Source: Afipia carboxidovorans OM5
GTDB lineage: Bacteria > Pseudomonadota > Alphaproteobacteria > Rhizobiales > Xanthobacteraceae
Reading direction: 5' to 3'
Assembly (NCBI RefSeq): GCF_000218565.1
Contig: NC_015684.1
Span: forward strand, 558,001-622,000
Length of the DNA stretch: 64,000 bases
Of the stretch, positions 17,195-26,001 are shown piece by piece. The position numbers were made by a program, and so were the translations under genes. The notes beneath the pieces were generated by a model that worked only from the letters and a program-made list of their open reading frames with translations, had not been told where the DNA came from and did not search any database. The first letter of the stretch is position 1. Each line of letters starts with the position of its first letter.

Positions 17195-18988
17195 ATGGTC
17201 ATCCTCGACTCCGTCAATCTGGCGATCCTGCTCGGTGCCGTGCTGATTATGGCGGGCATTCTATCGAGTTTGCTCGCGCTGCGCTTCGGAGCCCCCTTGC
17301 TGCTGGTGTTCCTTGGCCTTGGTCTCGTTGCGGGCGAGGACGGCCTCGGCAAGCTGCATTTCAACGATGTCCGGATCGCCTATCTGGTCGGCTCCGCGGC
17401 GCTGGCGCTGATCCTGTTCGACGGCGGGCTCAAGACCCGCTTCCAGAGCATTCGCGCGGTGCTTGCGCCTTCGGCGGTGCTCGCCACGGTGGGTGTGCTG
17501 CTGACGGCGCTCCTGACGACACCGGTCGCAAAATACGCGCTCGATCTCAGCTGGCCCGAGGCGTTTCTGGTCGGCGCGGTGGTTGCCTCGACCGATGCGG
17601 CCGCAGTGTTCCTCCTGGTCCATGCGCAGGGGTTGCGGCTTCGCCCGCGCATCGGCGCGACGTTGGAGGTCGAATCCGGCACCAACGACCCGTTTGCGGT
17701 TTTTCTCACGATGGTTCTCATCGAGATCCTGTCGCTCGGGAAAAGCTCGGCGACGCATATCGCCTGGCAGTTTGCTCAGGAGGCCGTGCTCGGCACCATC
17801 ATCGGTCTGGTCGGCGGCCGGATCGTCGTGTTCGCGCTGAACAAGATATCGCTGCCGCAGGGGCTGCACGCCCCCTTCGTGACCACGGCGGCGCTGGTGA
17901 TCTTCGGTGTCGCCCAGATCGACCACGCCTCCGGCTTCCTCGCGGTCTATCTCGCGGGCATCGTGATCGGCAACCGGCCGACGCGGGCCCACAACTCGGT
18001 GCTGACGTTTCTTGATGCCGCGACCTGGCTTGCGCAGATCGTCATGTTCGTTCTGCTCGGCCTGCTGGCATCGCCCGAGCGGCTGATAACGGCACTGCTG
18101 CCGGCTCTCGCCGTCGCCCTGGCACTGACGTTCATCGCAAGGCCGATCGCGGTGTTTCTGTGTCTTGCGCCGTTCCCGTTCCAGCTACGGGAAAAGATTT
18201 TCATCTCCTGGGTGGGCCTGCGCGGCGCGGTGGCGATCTTCCTTGCCTCCATTCCGCTGCTGCTTGAGATGCCGAAAGCGCAGGTCTATTTCGATGTCGC
18301 CTTCGTTGTCGTCATCGTCTCTCTTCTGATGCAAGGGTGGACGCTCGGCTACGCGGCGCGGCGGCTGCATGTCGCGCTGCCGCGCACCGACCGCGGGCCC
18401 CGCCGTATCGAACTCGATCTGCCGGGCCAGCTCGAGCAGCAACTTGTCGGTTACGCGGTACGACCGAATAGTTTGTACCTGAAGCGCGGGCTGCTGCCCT
18501 CGTGGTCGAAGCCGACGCTGGTTATTCGCGAGGAGAAAATCCTCTCGGCGTCGGAAGCCGAGCCGGTGCAGAAGGGCGATTACCTCTATCTGCTGGCGCC
18601 GCCGCAGAAAGCCGGCGCACTCGATCGCTTCTTCGTCGATATGCCGCCGGCGATGGCGCCCGACCCGCATCTGCTCGGAGACTTCATGCTGGCGGGAGAC
18701 GTCACGCTGGAGGCAGTGGCCGAGGCGTATGGCATCAATGTGCCCGCGGATATGCGGTCGCTGACGCTTGCGGATTATTTCGATATCTACCTCGATCGTG
18801 CGCCGCGGGTGGGTGCGACGCTGCCTCTCGATTCCATTGTGCTGGTGGCGCGCGGCCTCGGCGGCAACCGCGTCAACATGATCGGCCTGCGTCTCTCCGA
18901 GGAGAAGAAGCCGATCCGCGTCCCGCGCCGTGTCTCTGCCGTGCGCCGCCGGGTGCTGCGGATGTGGAAGACGGTATCCGGCACATAG
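17195..18988 (+). CDS. Potassium/proton antiporter (CPA1 family, CvrA/NhaP2-like)
   Basis: The 597-residue protein has about 12 membrane segments (residues 5-395) of the Na+/H+ exchanger fold. The key motif STDAAAVF (near residue 131) and ESGTNDPFAVFL (near 160) contain the ion-binding Asp residues. After the membrane part comes a cytosolic RCK_C (TrkA_C) domain at about 420-490 and a CorC/HlyC-like domain at about 500-580. This architecture is that of K+/H+ antiporter CvrA. It is encoded divergently from mscS, an osmotic-stress pairing that may be meaningful. Confidence 0.88.
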   Translation: MVILDSVNLAILLGAVLIMAGILSSLLALRFGAPLLLVFLGLGLVAGEDGLGKLHFNDVRIAYLVGSAALALILFDGGLKTRFQSIRAVLAPSAVLATVGVLLTALLTTPVAKYALDLSWPEAFLVGAVVASTDAAAVFLLVHAQGLRLRPRIGATLEVESGTNDPFAVFLTMVLIEILSLGKSSATHIAWQFAQEAVLGTIIGLVGGRIVVFALNKISLPQGLHAPFVTTAALVIFGVAQIDHASGFLAVYLAGIVIGNRPTRAHNSVLTFLDAATWLAQIVMFVLLGLLASPERLITALLPALAVALALTFIARPIAVFLCLAPFPFQLREKIFISWVGLRGAVAIFLASIPLLLEMPKAQVYFDVAFVVVIVSLLMQGWTLGYAARRLHVALPRTDRGPRRIELDLPGQLEQQLVGYAVRPNSLYLKRGLLPSWSKPTLVIREEKILSASEAEPVQKGDYLYLLAPPQKAGALDRFFVDMPPAMAPDPHLLGDFMLAGDVTLEAVAEAYGINVPADMRSLTLADYFDIYLDRAPRVGATLPLDSIVLVARGLGGNRVNMIGLRLSEEKKPIRVPRRVSAVRRRVLRMWKTVSGT

Positions 18989-18998
18989 CGCCCAGCAC

Positions 18999-19784
18999 CT
19001 AGAGCGGGCGCGAGGGCAGAAGAAGCGGGCCGTCCGGCGTCTCGACGCGGTGGACCGAAATATTGAAAATCTGCGCGATGCGCTCCGCCGTTAGCGCGAG
19101 GATCGGTTCGTCATTGGCAACGATCCGGCCTTGATCGAGCAGGATCACGCGATCGGCAAACCGCGCCGCCAGCATGAGATCGTGGATGATCGCCAGCACC
19201 GCAGCGCCGCGATGGGCGATGTCGCGCAGCAACCCCATGATCATAAGCTGATGACGCCCGTCGAGCGAAGCGATCGGCTCGTCGGCGATCAGTACCGGTG
19301 CGTCGGTTGCGAGTGCGCGGGCAAGTGCGACGCGCGCCCGCTCGCCACCGGACAGCGTGGTGACGATGCGGTCCGCAAGATAATCCGTCGATGTCGCTTC
19401 CATCGCCCTCACGATGGCGGCGCGATCGTCGGTCGATGTCCGGGAAAACGGGTCGGCATGAGGCTCGCGGCCGAGGGCCACGATATGGGCGACGCTCATC
19501 GGCCAATGGAATTCGTGACCTTGCGGCAGATAGGCGAGAGCGCTCGCTCGCTCCCGCGCACTCATGGCAGTAAGTGCGGTGCCGTCGATGGTGATGCGCC
19601 CTTCGCAAGGAATGAGGCCTGCCATCGCGCGCGCGAGCGTCGTCTTGCCCGCACCGTTCGGTCCGGCAAGGACGGTGAGTTCGCCGGCGTTGAGCGCAAG
19701 GTTCGCATCGGAAACGATGGTCCGCGCGCCGCGGCGGATGGTGAGATGCTCGGCACGAAAGCGTGGAGCGAGGTCCGGCTTCAT
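18999..19784 (-). CDS. ABC transporter ATP-binding protein (FecE/BtuD/HmuV type)
   Basis: The 261-residue ATPase has a Walker A (GPNGAGKTT, near residue 38), Q-loop (LPQGHEF), signature LSGGERARVALARAL, Walker B VLIADEPIASLD and H-loop His (IIHDLMLAARF). It pairs with the FecCD permease, whose stop overlaps its start by four bases. Together with the divergent binding protein at 20870 this is a complete importer of the iron-siderophore/heme/cobalamin class. Substrate cannot be told from sequence alone. The start at 19784 is fixed by the overlap; upstream in-frame sequence belongs to the permease region. Confidence 0.92.
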   Translation of the reverse strand: MKPDLAPRFRAEHLTIRRGARTIVSDANLALNAGELTVLAGPNGAGKTTLARAMAGLIPCEGRITIDGTALTAMSARERASALAYLPQGHEFHWPMSVAHIVALGREPHADPFSRTSTDDRAAIVRAMEATSTDYLADRIVTTLSGGERARVALARALATDAPVLIADEPIASLDGRHQLMIMGLLRDIAHRGAAVLAIIHDLMLAARFADRVILLDQGRIVANDEPILALTAERIAQIFNISVHRVETPDGPLLLPSRPL

Positions 19785-20818
19785 GGCGCTTCCTCCAGCA
19801 CCCGGCGCTCGCGGAAGATCATCGCGAGGAAGAACGGCACGCCGATCAGCGCGGTGACAACGCCGATCTTGATCTCGAGCGGGCCCGGCACCAGCCGCAC
19901 CACGATGTCCGCGGCAAGCAGCAGCGCCGCTCCGGCGAGCGCGGAGGGTAGCAGCGTGCGAGTTGGGTCGGAGCCATAGAAGCGGCGCACCAGATGCGGC
20001 GCGACGAGGCCGACAAAGGAAATCGCGCCTGCAACCGACACCGCCGCGCCGACGCCAAGCGCAACGCCGATCACGACGAGGATGCGCACGCGCCCGACAT
20101 CGACGCCGAGTGAGGCGGCAGCATCCTCGCCGAGCGTCAGCGCGCGGAATGCGCGGGCGTTCGCCGCGAGTACGATCCAACTCGCGATCATGAACGGCGC
20201 AGCGATCCAGACATGAATCATGCTGCGGTCACGCAGTGAGCCGAGCAGCCAGAACGCAATTTCCAGCGCGATGTAGGGATTCGGCGCGAGGTTGAGGATG
20301 AGCGCGATCGCGGCACCGGCAAGACTTGCCAGCGCGAGGCCTGCGAGCAGCGTCATCGTCAGCGACGCGTGGCGTCCCGCAATCGCCACCAGTGCGCCGA
20401 CTGAAACGAGCGCTCCGAGAATGCCGCCGAGCGGCACTGCAAGAGAGGTGGGGCTGACCAGTCCGAAAGCCATCAGGCCGGCAGCGGATGCGGCGGCGGC
20501 CTGCGGTGCGCCGAACAGCGAAGGCTCGGCCAGCGGATTGCGCAGCAAGCCCTGCAATGCCGCACCGGCAATGCCGAATGTCGCGCCGATCAACGTGGCG
20601 AGCAGGGTTCGGGGCAGGCGCACGTCATGCACGATAATCGAGGCCACGCCCTGATCGGAGACCAGAGCCTTCATCACTATCCCGGCGTCGAAATGCGCCG
20701 GACCTGTCATCAACGATACAGCGAACAGCACCGCGACGAGTGCCGCGAGCAGTACAGTGAGCAGACGTCCCTGTGGGTCGGAGGCCATCGCGATCCGGGT
20801 TACGATTGGGTGCGCCAT
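19781..20818 (-). CDS. FecCD-family ABC transporter permease
   Basis: The 345-residue membrane protein has about ten transmembrane helices and the family blocks RLPRTLLATLIGATFGIAG (near residue 66, GALLG-type), NPLAEPSLFG and SFVGLVAPHLVRR (the ATPase-coupling loop). It forms the homodimeric channel of a BtuCD/FecCD-type importer. It is translationally coupled to the ATPase gene. The start codon at 20818 faces the binding-protein gene across about 50 bases, so both operons share a very short divergent promoter region with no room for a cobalamin riboswitch. Confidence 0.93.
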   Translation of the reverse strand: MAHPIVTRIAMASDPQGRLLTVLLAALVAVLFAVSLMTGPAHFDAGIVMKALVSDQGVASIIVHDVRLPRTLLATLIGATFGIAGAALQGLLRNPLAEPSLFGAPQAAAASAAGLMAFGLVSPTSLAVPLGGILGALVSVGALVAIAGRHASLTMTLLAGLALASLAGAAIALILNLAPNPYIALEIAFWLLGSLRDRSMIHVWIAAPFMIASWIVLAANARAFRALTLGEDAAASLGVDVGRVRILVVIGVALGVGAAVSVAGAISFVGLVAPHLVRRFYGSDPTRTLLPSALAGAALLLAADIVVRLVPGPLEIKIGVVTALIGVPFFLAMIFRERRVLEEAP

Positions 20819-20869
20819 GGCTGGCGCGAGACGATGGGCGTGGCATAACAGGGCGTTGCGATCAAGGGA

Positions 20870-21739
20870 ATGACGGTCAAAGGCCAGGGCATGGATGTTC
20901 GGATAGCGCCTCGCTGGAAAGCTGCCATCGGGGCTATGTTTGCGCTGATGCTTGTCGTGGGGGACGCCTCTGCGGTCGAGCCGCCGCGGCGTATCGTGTC
21001 GTTCAATCTGTGTGCCGATCAGTTGCTGCTGGCGCTGGCCGACCCATCGCAGATCGCGGCGCTCTCGCCCTATGCGACCGATGCTTCGCTATCGGTGACG
21101 ACGGAACAGGCGGCAGCCTTCCCGAAGATCGACTGGAATTCCGAGTCGGTCGTCAATCTTGCGCCGGATCTCGTGCTGTCCGGTTTCACCGATCGGCCGA
21201 CCCAGGCGATCCTTGCTGCCGCGGGGCTGCGCGTGGTGCAGGTCGCGCTGGTGCGAAACATCGATGAGGCGCGTGCGCAGGTGCGCGAACTGGGCGTGCT
21301 GCTCGGCCATCCCGAGCGGGGCGCGGCGCTGGCGTCAAAGCTGAAGCACGCGGAGGACGATCTTGCAGCAGTGGCGCTGAAACCGCCCCGCACCGCGATT
21401 GTCCTGCAGCGGGAGGGCTATACTGAGGGCACCGAGAGCCTTGTTGCCGCGATGCTGGCGGTGGCCGGGCTCACACCGCCGCCGAATGCGCGCGGCGGCA
21501 TCGGTGGCTTCATGGATATGGAGACGCTGCTCACGGCCGGACCGGACGTGCTGGTGCTGCAGGAGCCTGCAAGCGGCGCGACCGATCAGGGTGCGCTGTT
21601 TCTCACGCACCCTGCGTTGCGCGCGCGCTATGACGAGACGCGGCGCATCCATCTGCCCTCGCGCGATACGTTGTGCGGCGGCCCTGCGCTGCTGGAAGGC
21701 CTTGGTGTTCTGAAATATGAGCTGCAAAAGCTGCGATAG
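20870..21739 (+). CDS. Periplasmic substrate-binding protein of the FecCD/BtuF importer
   Basis: The 289-residue exported protein has a signal peptide at about residues 8-36 (MDVRIAPRWKAAIGAMFALM... VGDASAVE) and then RRIVSFNLCADQLLLAL, the opening of a class III (BtuF/FepB) binding protein. The NLAPDLVLSGF block is the usual first-lobe strand. Either the ATG at 20870 or that at 20891 could start it; the second gives a more standard signal peptide. It is transcribed divergently from its permease and ATPase, which is less common than a single operon. No ligand can be assigned. Confidence 0.85.
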   Translation: MTVKGQGMDVRIAPRWKAAIGAMFALMLVVGDASAVEPPRRIVSFNLCADQLLLALADPSQIAALSPYATDASLSVTTEQAAAFPKIDWNSESVVNLAPDLVLSGFTDRPTQAILAAAGLRVVQVALVRNIDEARAQVRELGVLLGHPERGAALASKLKHAEDDLAAVALKPPRTAIVLQREGYTEGTESLVAAMLAVAGLTPPPNARGGIGGFMDMETLLTAGPDVLVLQEPASGATDQGALFLTHPALRARYDETRRIHLPSRDTLCGGPALLEGLGVLKYELQKLR

Positions 21740-21760
21740 CAGGATCAGCGTAATCGGCAG

Positions 21761-22426
21761 CTATGGCGGCAGGATTTCCGGTCCGCCTTGGGCCGCAATG
21801 CGTCCGTGCTTGAGCATCACGACATGCCCGGCGAGGCGGCGCGTCTCGTCAGGGTCATGACTCACATAGACCATGGGGACATGCTCTTCATCGCGCAGGC
21901 GCTCGAAGTACGGAAGGATCTCCGCCTTGCGTTCCTGATCGAGCGCGCCGAGCGGCTCGTCCATCAAAAGCAGCCGCGGCTTGGCCAGCAATGCGCGTCC
22001 GAGCGCAACGCGCTGGCGTTCGCCGCCGGAGAGCTGACCCGGCCGCCGGTTTTTCAGATGACCGATATCGAGCAGGTTGAGAATTCGTTCGAAGTGCGCG
22101 GGGTCGGGCGCGAGCTTATTCATGCGCCGGCCATAGTCGAGATTCTGGCTGACGTTGCGGTGGGGAAACAAGCGCGCATCCTGAAAGACGTAGCCGATTC
22201 TGCGTCGGTGGGGTGGCACATGCAGCCCGATTGCGGTGTCGTCGACCGTTTCGCTGCCGATCTTGATCGTGCCGCGATCGGGCTTCGACAGGCCCGCGAT
22301 CATATTGATGATCGAACTTTTTCCAGCGCCGGAAGGACCGAACAGGCCGATGACGGGGCTGTCGCTCTGGAAGGCGACCTCAAGCTTCAACTGGCCGAGT
22401 TGCTTGGTGACGTCGACGTCCAGCAT
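21761..22426 (-). CDS. modC: Molybdate ABC transporter ATP-binding protein, short form without TOBE domain
   Basis: The 221-residue ATPase has Walker A (GPSGAGKSS), signature LSGGERQRVALGRALL and Walker B LLLMDEPLGALD, with PHRRRIGYVFQDARLFPH typical of ModC. Canonical ModC has about 350 residues with a C-terminal TOBE/Mop regulatory domain. Here the frame ends right after the ABC domain (GGPEILPP), and only 21 bases separate it from the end of the gene on the other strand, so no hidden TOBE exists. A stand-alone Mop gene lies 2.3 kb away. The start is one base after the modB stop. Confidence 0.92.
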   Translation of the reverse strand: MLDVDVTKQLGQLKLEVAFQSDSPVIGLFGPSGAGKSSIINMIAGLSKPDRGTIKIGSETVDDTAIGLHVPPHRRRIGYVFQDARLFPHRNVSQNLDYGRRMNKLAPDPAHFERILNLLDIGHLKNRRPGQLSGGERQRVALGRALLAKPRLLLMDEPLGALDQERKAEILPYFERLRDEEHVPMVYVSHDPDETRRLAGHVVMLKHGRIAAQGGPEILPP

Positions 22427-22427
22427 G

Positions 22428-23123
22428 TCACAGCCCGTGGATACGGCGCAGCGCGCGCCGCGCAAAGAGTTCGGACGCAACCAGCGCAGCGACTGCCAGG
22501 ATGGCCGAGATGATGACGAGCCGCAGTGCGGCGACGTCGCCTTCAGGCGTCTGGATCAGCGAGTAGATCGCCGAGGAAATGGTCTGGGTCTCTCCGGGAA
22601 TGTTGGAGACGAAGGTGATGGTCGCACCAAATTCGCCGAGCGCCTTGGCAAATCCCATGATCATGCCGGCGAGAATGCCGGGGAGCGCGAGCGGCAGCGT
22701 GACGGTGAGGAACACCTGCCAGGGCGCTGCACCGAGCGTGCCTGCAGCCTGCTCGAGACGCTTGTCGATCGCTTCGATCGAGAGCCGCATCGGCCGCACC
22801 AGAAGCGGAAACGACATCACGCCGCAGGCGAGCGCGGCACCGGTCCAGCGGAACGAGAACACGATGCCGAAATACTGGTCGAGGAAACCGCCGACCGGCC
22901 CCTTCCGCCCGAAGCTCAACAGCAACAGGTAGCCCGTGACGACAGGCGGCAGCACCAGCGGCAAATGGATCACAGCGTCGAGAAGTGCCTTGCCCCAGAA
23001 GTCGCGGCGCGCCAGCAGCCACGCCACGGCAATGCCGATTGGCGTGGACACCAGCGTGGCGACGATCGAGACGCGAAGCGAAAGCTCGATCGCCGTCCAC
23101 TCTTCAGCAGAGATATCAAACAC
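22428..23123 (-). CDS. modB: Molybdate ABC transporter permease
   Basis: The 231-residue protein has five or six membrane helices. It carries the binding-protein-dependent transport motif ALGEFGATITFVSN (EAA loop region GFAKALGEFGATI), as in ModB, and LPLVLPPVVTGYLLL early in the protein. It starts with GTG at 23123 (MFDISAEEW). It lies between modA (18 bases upstream) and modC (1 base downstream) in a tight modABC operon that imports molybdate for molybdenum enzymes. Confidence 0.95.
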   Translation of the reverse strand: MFDISAEEWTAIELSLRVSIVATLVSTPIGIAVAWLLARRDFWGKALLDAVIHLPLVLPPVVTGYLLLLSFGRKGPVGGFLDQYFGIVFSFRWTGAALACGVMSFPLLVRPMRLSIEAIDKRLEQAAGTLGAAPWQVFLTVTLPLALPGILAGMIMGFAKALGEFGATITFVSNIPGETQTISSAIYSLIQTPEGDVAALRLVIISAILAVAALVASELFARRALRRIHGL

Positions 23124-23141
23124 GATTGTGAGCGGGACCGC

Positions 23142-23966
23142 TTACGAGTTCGGTTTGACGAGATAGCTGAAACCATACTTCTCGAACGTCGCCTTGGCGG
23201 CAGAGCTCTTCAAGAAGTTGAGGTAATCCGCGGTGCCTTCCTTGGCATTCGCGGTGGCTGCAACCGGATAGATGATCGCAGGGTGCGAATCCGCCGGGAA
23301 GGTGCCGACGATCTTCACGCCGGGATCGACCTTGGCGTCGGTGGAGTAGACGATGCCGAGAACAGCTTCACCGCGCGACACCAGTGCGAGCGCGGCGCGC
23401 ACGTTTTCGGCCATTGCCATCTTCGGCTCGACCGAAGCCCAGACGCCAAGCTTCTCAAGCGCGGCCTTGGCATACTTGCCGACCGGAACAGCCTTGACGT
23501 CGCCCGTGGTGATCTTGCCGTCACCGGCGAGCTTGGCGAGATCGAAGCCCTGCTTGATCTCGACATTGGTGATCTTGGAATCCTTCGGCGCGATCAGCAC
23601 GATGCTGTTGCCGAGGAGGTCGACGCGAGTGTCGGGATTCACGCTCTTGTTCTTGATGGCGTAATCCATCCAGGCGGTGTCGGCCGAGATGAAGACGTCG
23701 GCAGGCGCACCCTGCTCAAGCTGCTTCGCAAGCGCGGAGGAGGCCGCGTAGCTCGCGGTGATCTTGTTGTTCGTCTTCGCCGTGTAGGCGTTGTTAGCCT
23801 CGTCGAGCGCGTTCTTCATCGAGGCAGCAGCGAAGGCGGTGAAGGTTTTGGCTTCGGTCGCGGCGGCCGGCTTGGCGTCCTTGGCGAAAACCTGGGTTGA
23901 GAGCGGCGCGCTGATCAGCGCAGCAGCAAGGAAAATGCGGGAGAACAATTGCATAAGTCGCTCCAT
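23142..23966 (-). CDS. modA: Molybdate-binding periplasmic protein
   Basis: The 274-residue exported protein has a signal peptide of about 28 residues ending STQVFAKD. TFTAFAAASMKNALDE is the ModA opening in which Ser residues bind the oxyanion; SYAASSALAKQLEQGAPADVFISAD follows. It captures molybdate (and possibly tungstate) for ModBC. Starts at 23966 or 23954 are both possible. It is the first gene of modABC; the 239 bases upstream hold a CAGGCG-TGA-CGCCTG palindrome at 24095-24109 that may be regulatory. Confidence 0.94.
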   Translation of the reverse strand: MERLMQLFSRIFLAAALISAPLSTQVFAKDAKPAAATEAKTFTAFAAASMKNALDEANNAYTAKTNNKITASYAASSALAKQLEQGAPADVFISADTAWMDYAIKNKSVNPDTRVDLLGNSIVLIAPKDSKITNVEIKQGFDLAKLAGDGKITTGDVKAVPVGKYAKAALEKLGVWASVEPKMAMAENVRAALALVSRGEAVLGIVYSTDAKVDPGVKIVGTFPADSHPAIIYPVAATANAKEGTADYLNFLKSSAAKATFEKYGFSYLVKPNS

Positions 23967-24204
23967 ATGCGTTCCGTCCGCGGCAAAAAATGCGCGGAAT
24001 CCGGGTGTCAGATCAGGACACGAAAAATGGAAGCGCCGTTCCAAACTCCAGCAGGCTTACGGCGAGCTGGCGTTTCGCTTGGGCCGCACCTTATCAGGCG
24101 TGACGCCTGCGTAAAGGCTCGGCCTGCGACATGGGGCATTTTGCCTAACTTCGCCAATGGTTAAGCGCGCATGCGCGAAGGCTGTTAGCGCCTGCGGCAA
24201 CGGC

Positions 24205-24708
24205 TTAATTGGACGAAGGGATAACCGCGATCCTGATGGTCGCAGCATCGACGCCGCTGATCTGCACCGTCGTGAGCCCCGCCGCGAGGTTGAACTTGAT
24301 CGCCCTGCGGATGCCGTCGCACCCGGTCGCACCGCTCAGAGCCATCGGCTTGACGTAGGCGCCGTCCTGCACGACGTCGATCCAGGCATAGCTCGAGATG
24401 CTGACGGTGTAGACGCCGGCTGGTATCTGGCCGAGCTGCAGATAGCCGGCATGGGTCCCGGACTTCTGGGTTCTCTCGGGCAGTTTCGGCAGTTTGGCCG
24501 TAGCGGCGGGCTGCAGATTAAGCGTAGCGCCCAGCGGCGGCAGGGTTGTCGCATCCACACCCGAATTGAGAGTGGGCAATTCGGATGAGGTGAGAAGTGC
24601 GCGCTCTCGCGTCACCGACCATTTGAAACCATCGCAGCCGGCCGGATCGTCCGCATGAGCAGGAACGATCCCCAGTGCCAGGATGGCGACGGCGAGAGCT
24701 TTTCGCAT
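24205..24708 (-). CDS. Secreted protein of unknown function, coupled to mop
   Basis: The 167-residue protein has a clear signal peptide (MRKALAVAILALGIVPAHADD) and no other recognised domain. Two cysteines (CDGFKW, GCDGIRRA) could form a disulfide. GTHAGYLQLGQIPAGVYTVSISSYAWIDVV looks like a beta-sandwich with repeated aromatic turns. Its ATG overlaps the stop of mop in TGATG, so it should be translated with mop, yet mop is cytosolic and this protein is exported. It may be a homoeostasis or envelope protein; no function can be assigned. Confidence 0.75.
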   Translation of the reverse strand: MRKALAVAILALGIVPAHADDPAGCDGFKWSVTRERALLTSSELPTLNSGVDATTLPPLGATLNLQPAATAKLPKLPERTQKSGTHAGYLQLGQIPAGVYTVSISSYAWIDVVQDGAYVKPMALSGATGCDGIRRAIKFNLAAGLTTVQISGVDAATIRIAVIPSSN

Positions 24709-24917
24709 CAGCCGACGGCAATCATCACGTCGGATGCCTTGATGACGGCGATGACGTTGTCGCCCTTCTTCAGGCCGAGTTCGTCGACGGCTTCGTTGGT
24801 GATTGACGAGGTGATGACTTGTCCGCCACCGACGTCCACCCGGACATGCGAGGTGGTCGCGCCCTTGGTCACCTCCACGACTTTACCCTTGATCTGGTTG
24901 CGGGCACTGATGCGCAT
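24708..24917 (-). CDS. mop: Molybdenum-pterin/molybdate-binding protein (single Mop domain)
   Basis: The 69-residue protein consists of one TOBE/Mop domain: MRISARNQIKGKVVEVTKGATTSHV, then VITSSITNEAVDELGLKKGDNVIAVIKASDVMIAV. Molbindins of this size assemble as hexamers and store molybdate. The start at 24917 gives the standard length; a longer version to 24935 is possible. It lies between mepA (21 bases) and the secreted unknown protein (1-base overlap), not in modABC. Since ModC here lacks its own TOBE domain, this may be the cell's separate molybdate sensor or store. Confidence 0.92.
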   Translation of the reverse strand: MRISARNQIKGKVVEVTKGATTSHVRVDVGGGQVITSSITNEAVDELGLKKGDNVIAVIKASDVMIAVG

Positions 24918-24938
24918 ATCGCTCAACGGACGCACGCC

Positions 24939-25862
24939 CTATGGTGCGGTCAGAACGGTGCGACATGCCGCAGGCAAATCCGCAAGTGTCAGAGGCGGCT
25001 TCGGTTTTGGCGGCACTTTCGGCGGCTTGGGATGCAGCACCGCGTCGCTGAACCAATAGGCGAGATCAGGGCCGCTGCAATGCTCGTGATCGTCCGGCGG
25101 TCTTTGCGACTCGCATCCGACGCTGCCCGGCGGGCATTTGATGCGGATGTGGAAGTGATAGTCGTGCCCATACATCGGGCGGACTTTGGAAAGCCATTGG
25201 CGGTTTCCGGTCGCCTCACGACACAATGCCTTCTTGATCGCCGCATTGACGAAGATGCGTTCGACCTGCGGCGCCTCGGCGGCGGCGCGGATCACCTTGA
25301 GATGCGCCGGTGTCCACACGCGCGGATCGATATCGAGACGATCTTTCCGAACCATCTGCACGGCCGACATATTCTCGCGTTCCGCGCGCGTGAGTGTGCG
25401 GTTCGGCATCGGCGTCAGCCAGATGTCGGCATCGAGCCCGACTTGATGACTGGCATGGCCCGTGAACATCGGGCCGCCGCGCGGCTGCGACATATCGCCG
25501 ATGAGGAGGCCCGGCCAGCCGAGTTTGTTCGCCTTGGCGGCGAGCCGCTCCAGCAATGCTACAAGCTCCGGATGGCCCCAATTGCGGTTACGCGACAACC
25601 GCATCACCTGCCAGTGCGGCCCGTCGATCGGTATCGCCTGGGCCCCTGCCAGACAGCCCTTGGCGTAGTAGCCGATCGCGCCCGGCACCAGCCGCGCAGG
25701 TCCTGTTTCACGGCCGAAAAGTTGCTTGGCGGCGAGATGCGGATCGTCCGGATTGGCGAGCGGTGGCAGCGGCTTTGGATGAAGCGTGCCTCTGTCCTGC
25801 GCGTATGTCGCGAAGGGGGCGAGAGAAAAAGCGAGTGCCAGAATCAGGCGCAGGAATCTCAT
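24939..25862 (-). CDS. mepA: Penicillin-insensitive murein endopeptidase
   Basis: The 307-residue periplasmic enzyme has a signal peptide of about 21 residues (MRFLRLILALAFSLAPFATYAQD). It carries the MepA zinc-site motifs GHASHQVGLDADIWL (His and Asp) and GHDYHFHIRIKCP (His-x-His). MepA cleaves D-Ala-meso-DAP crosslinks in peptidoglycan. CREATGNRQWLSKVRPMYGH and the Cys pairs near the C-terminus match the family's disulfides. The end is Pro/Lys-rich (PKPPKVPPKPKPP). It is followed by mop and a secreted protein in one likely operon. Confidence 0.94.
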   Translation of the reverse strand: MRFLRLILALAFSLAPFATYAQDRGTLHPKPLPPLANPDDPHLAAKQLFGRETGPARLVPGAIGYYAKGCLAGAQAIPIDGPHWQVMRLSRNRNWGHPELVALLERLAAKANKLGWPGLLIGDMSQPRGGPMFTGHASHQVGLDADIWLTPMPNRTLTRAERENMSAVQMVRKDRLDIDPRVWTPAHLKVIRAAAEAPQVERIFVNAAIKKALCREATGNRQWLSKVRPMYGHDYHFHIRIKCPPGSVGCESQRPPDDHEHCSGPDLAYWFSDAVLHPKPPKVPPKPKPPLTLADLPAACRTVLTAP

Positions 25863-25940
25863 GCCGCCTTATAACCTATCGCGCCGCCTCAAACGAGACG
25901 CAGCTGCGGTGCGGAAGTTATTGAAAAATTTGATCCATAA

Positions 25941-25968
25941 AAAATCCCCGGCGGCAACCGGGGATTTT
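25941..25968 (-). terminator. Rho-independent terminator after the DUF1508 gene
   Basis: An 11-base perfect stem AAAATCCCCGG / CCGGGGATTTT with a 6-base loop is followed on the minus strand by T residues (ATTTTTTATGG). It lies 30 bases beyond the stop of the gene at 26002-26184. Confidence 0.85.
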
Positions 25969-26001
25969 CAATCGACAAAATACGTTCAAAGGGAAAGAGG
26001 G

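Noticed and set aside
20819..20869. Cobalamin riboswitch ahead of the BtuF-like gene
   Set aside because: The divergent gap is about 50 bases, far too short for that RNA, and no conserved box is visible.
21740..21760. Frameshifted TOBE domain after modC
   Set aside because: Only 21 bases separate the modC stop from the next gene's end, so no coding sequence can be hidden there.
22236..23900. 554-codon open frame on the plus strand
   Set aside because: It is antisense to modC, modB and modA, all of which have complete motifs.
24095..24109. ModE site upstream of modA
   Set aside because: The CAGGCG-TGA-CGCCTG palindrome is real but does not resemble the AT-rich ModE site I know, so I did not name it as such.
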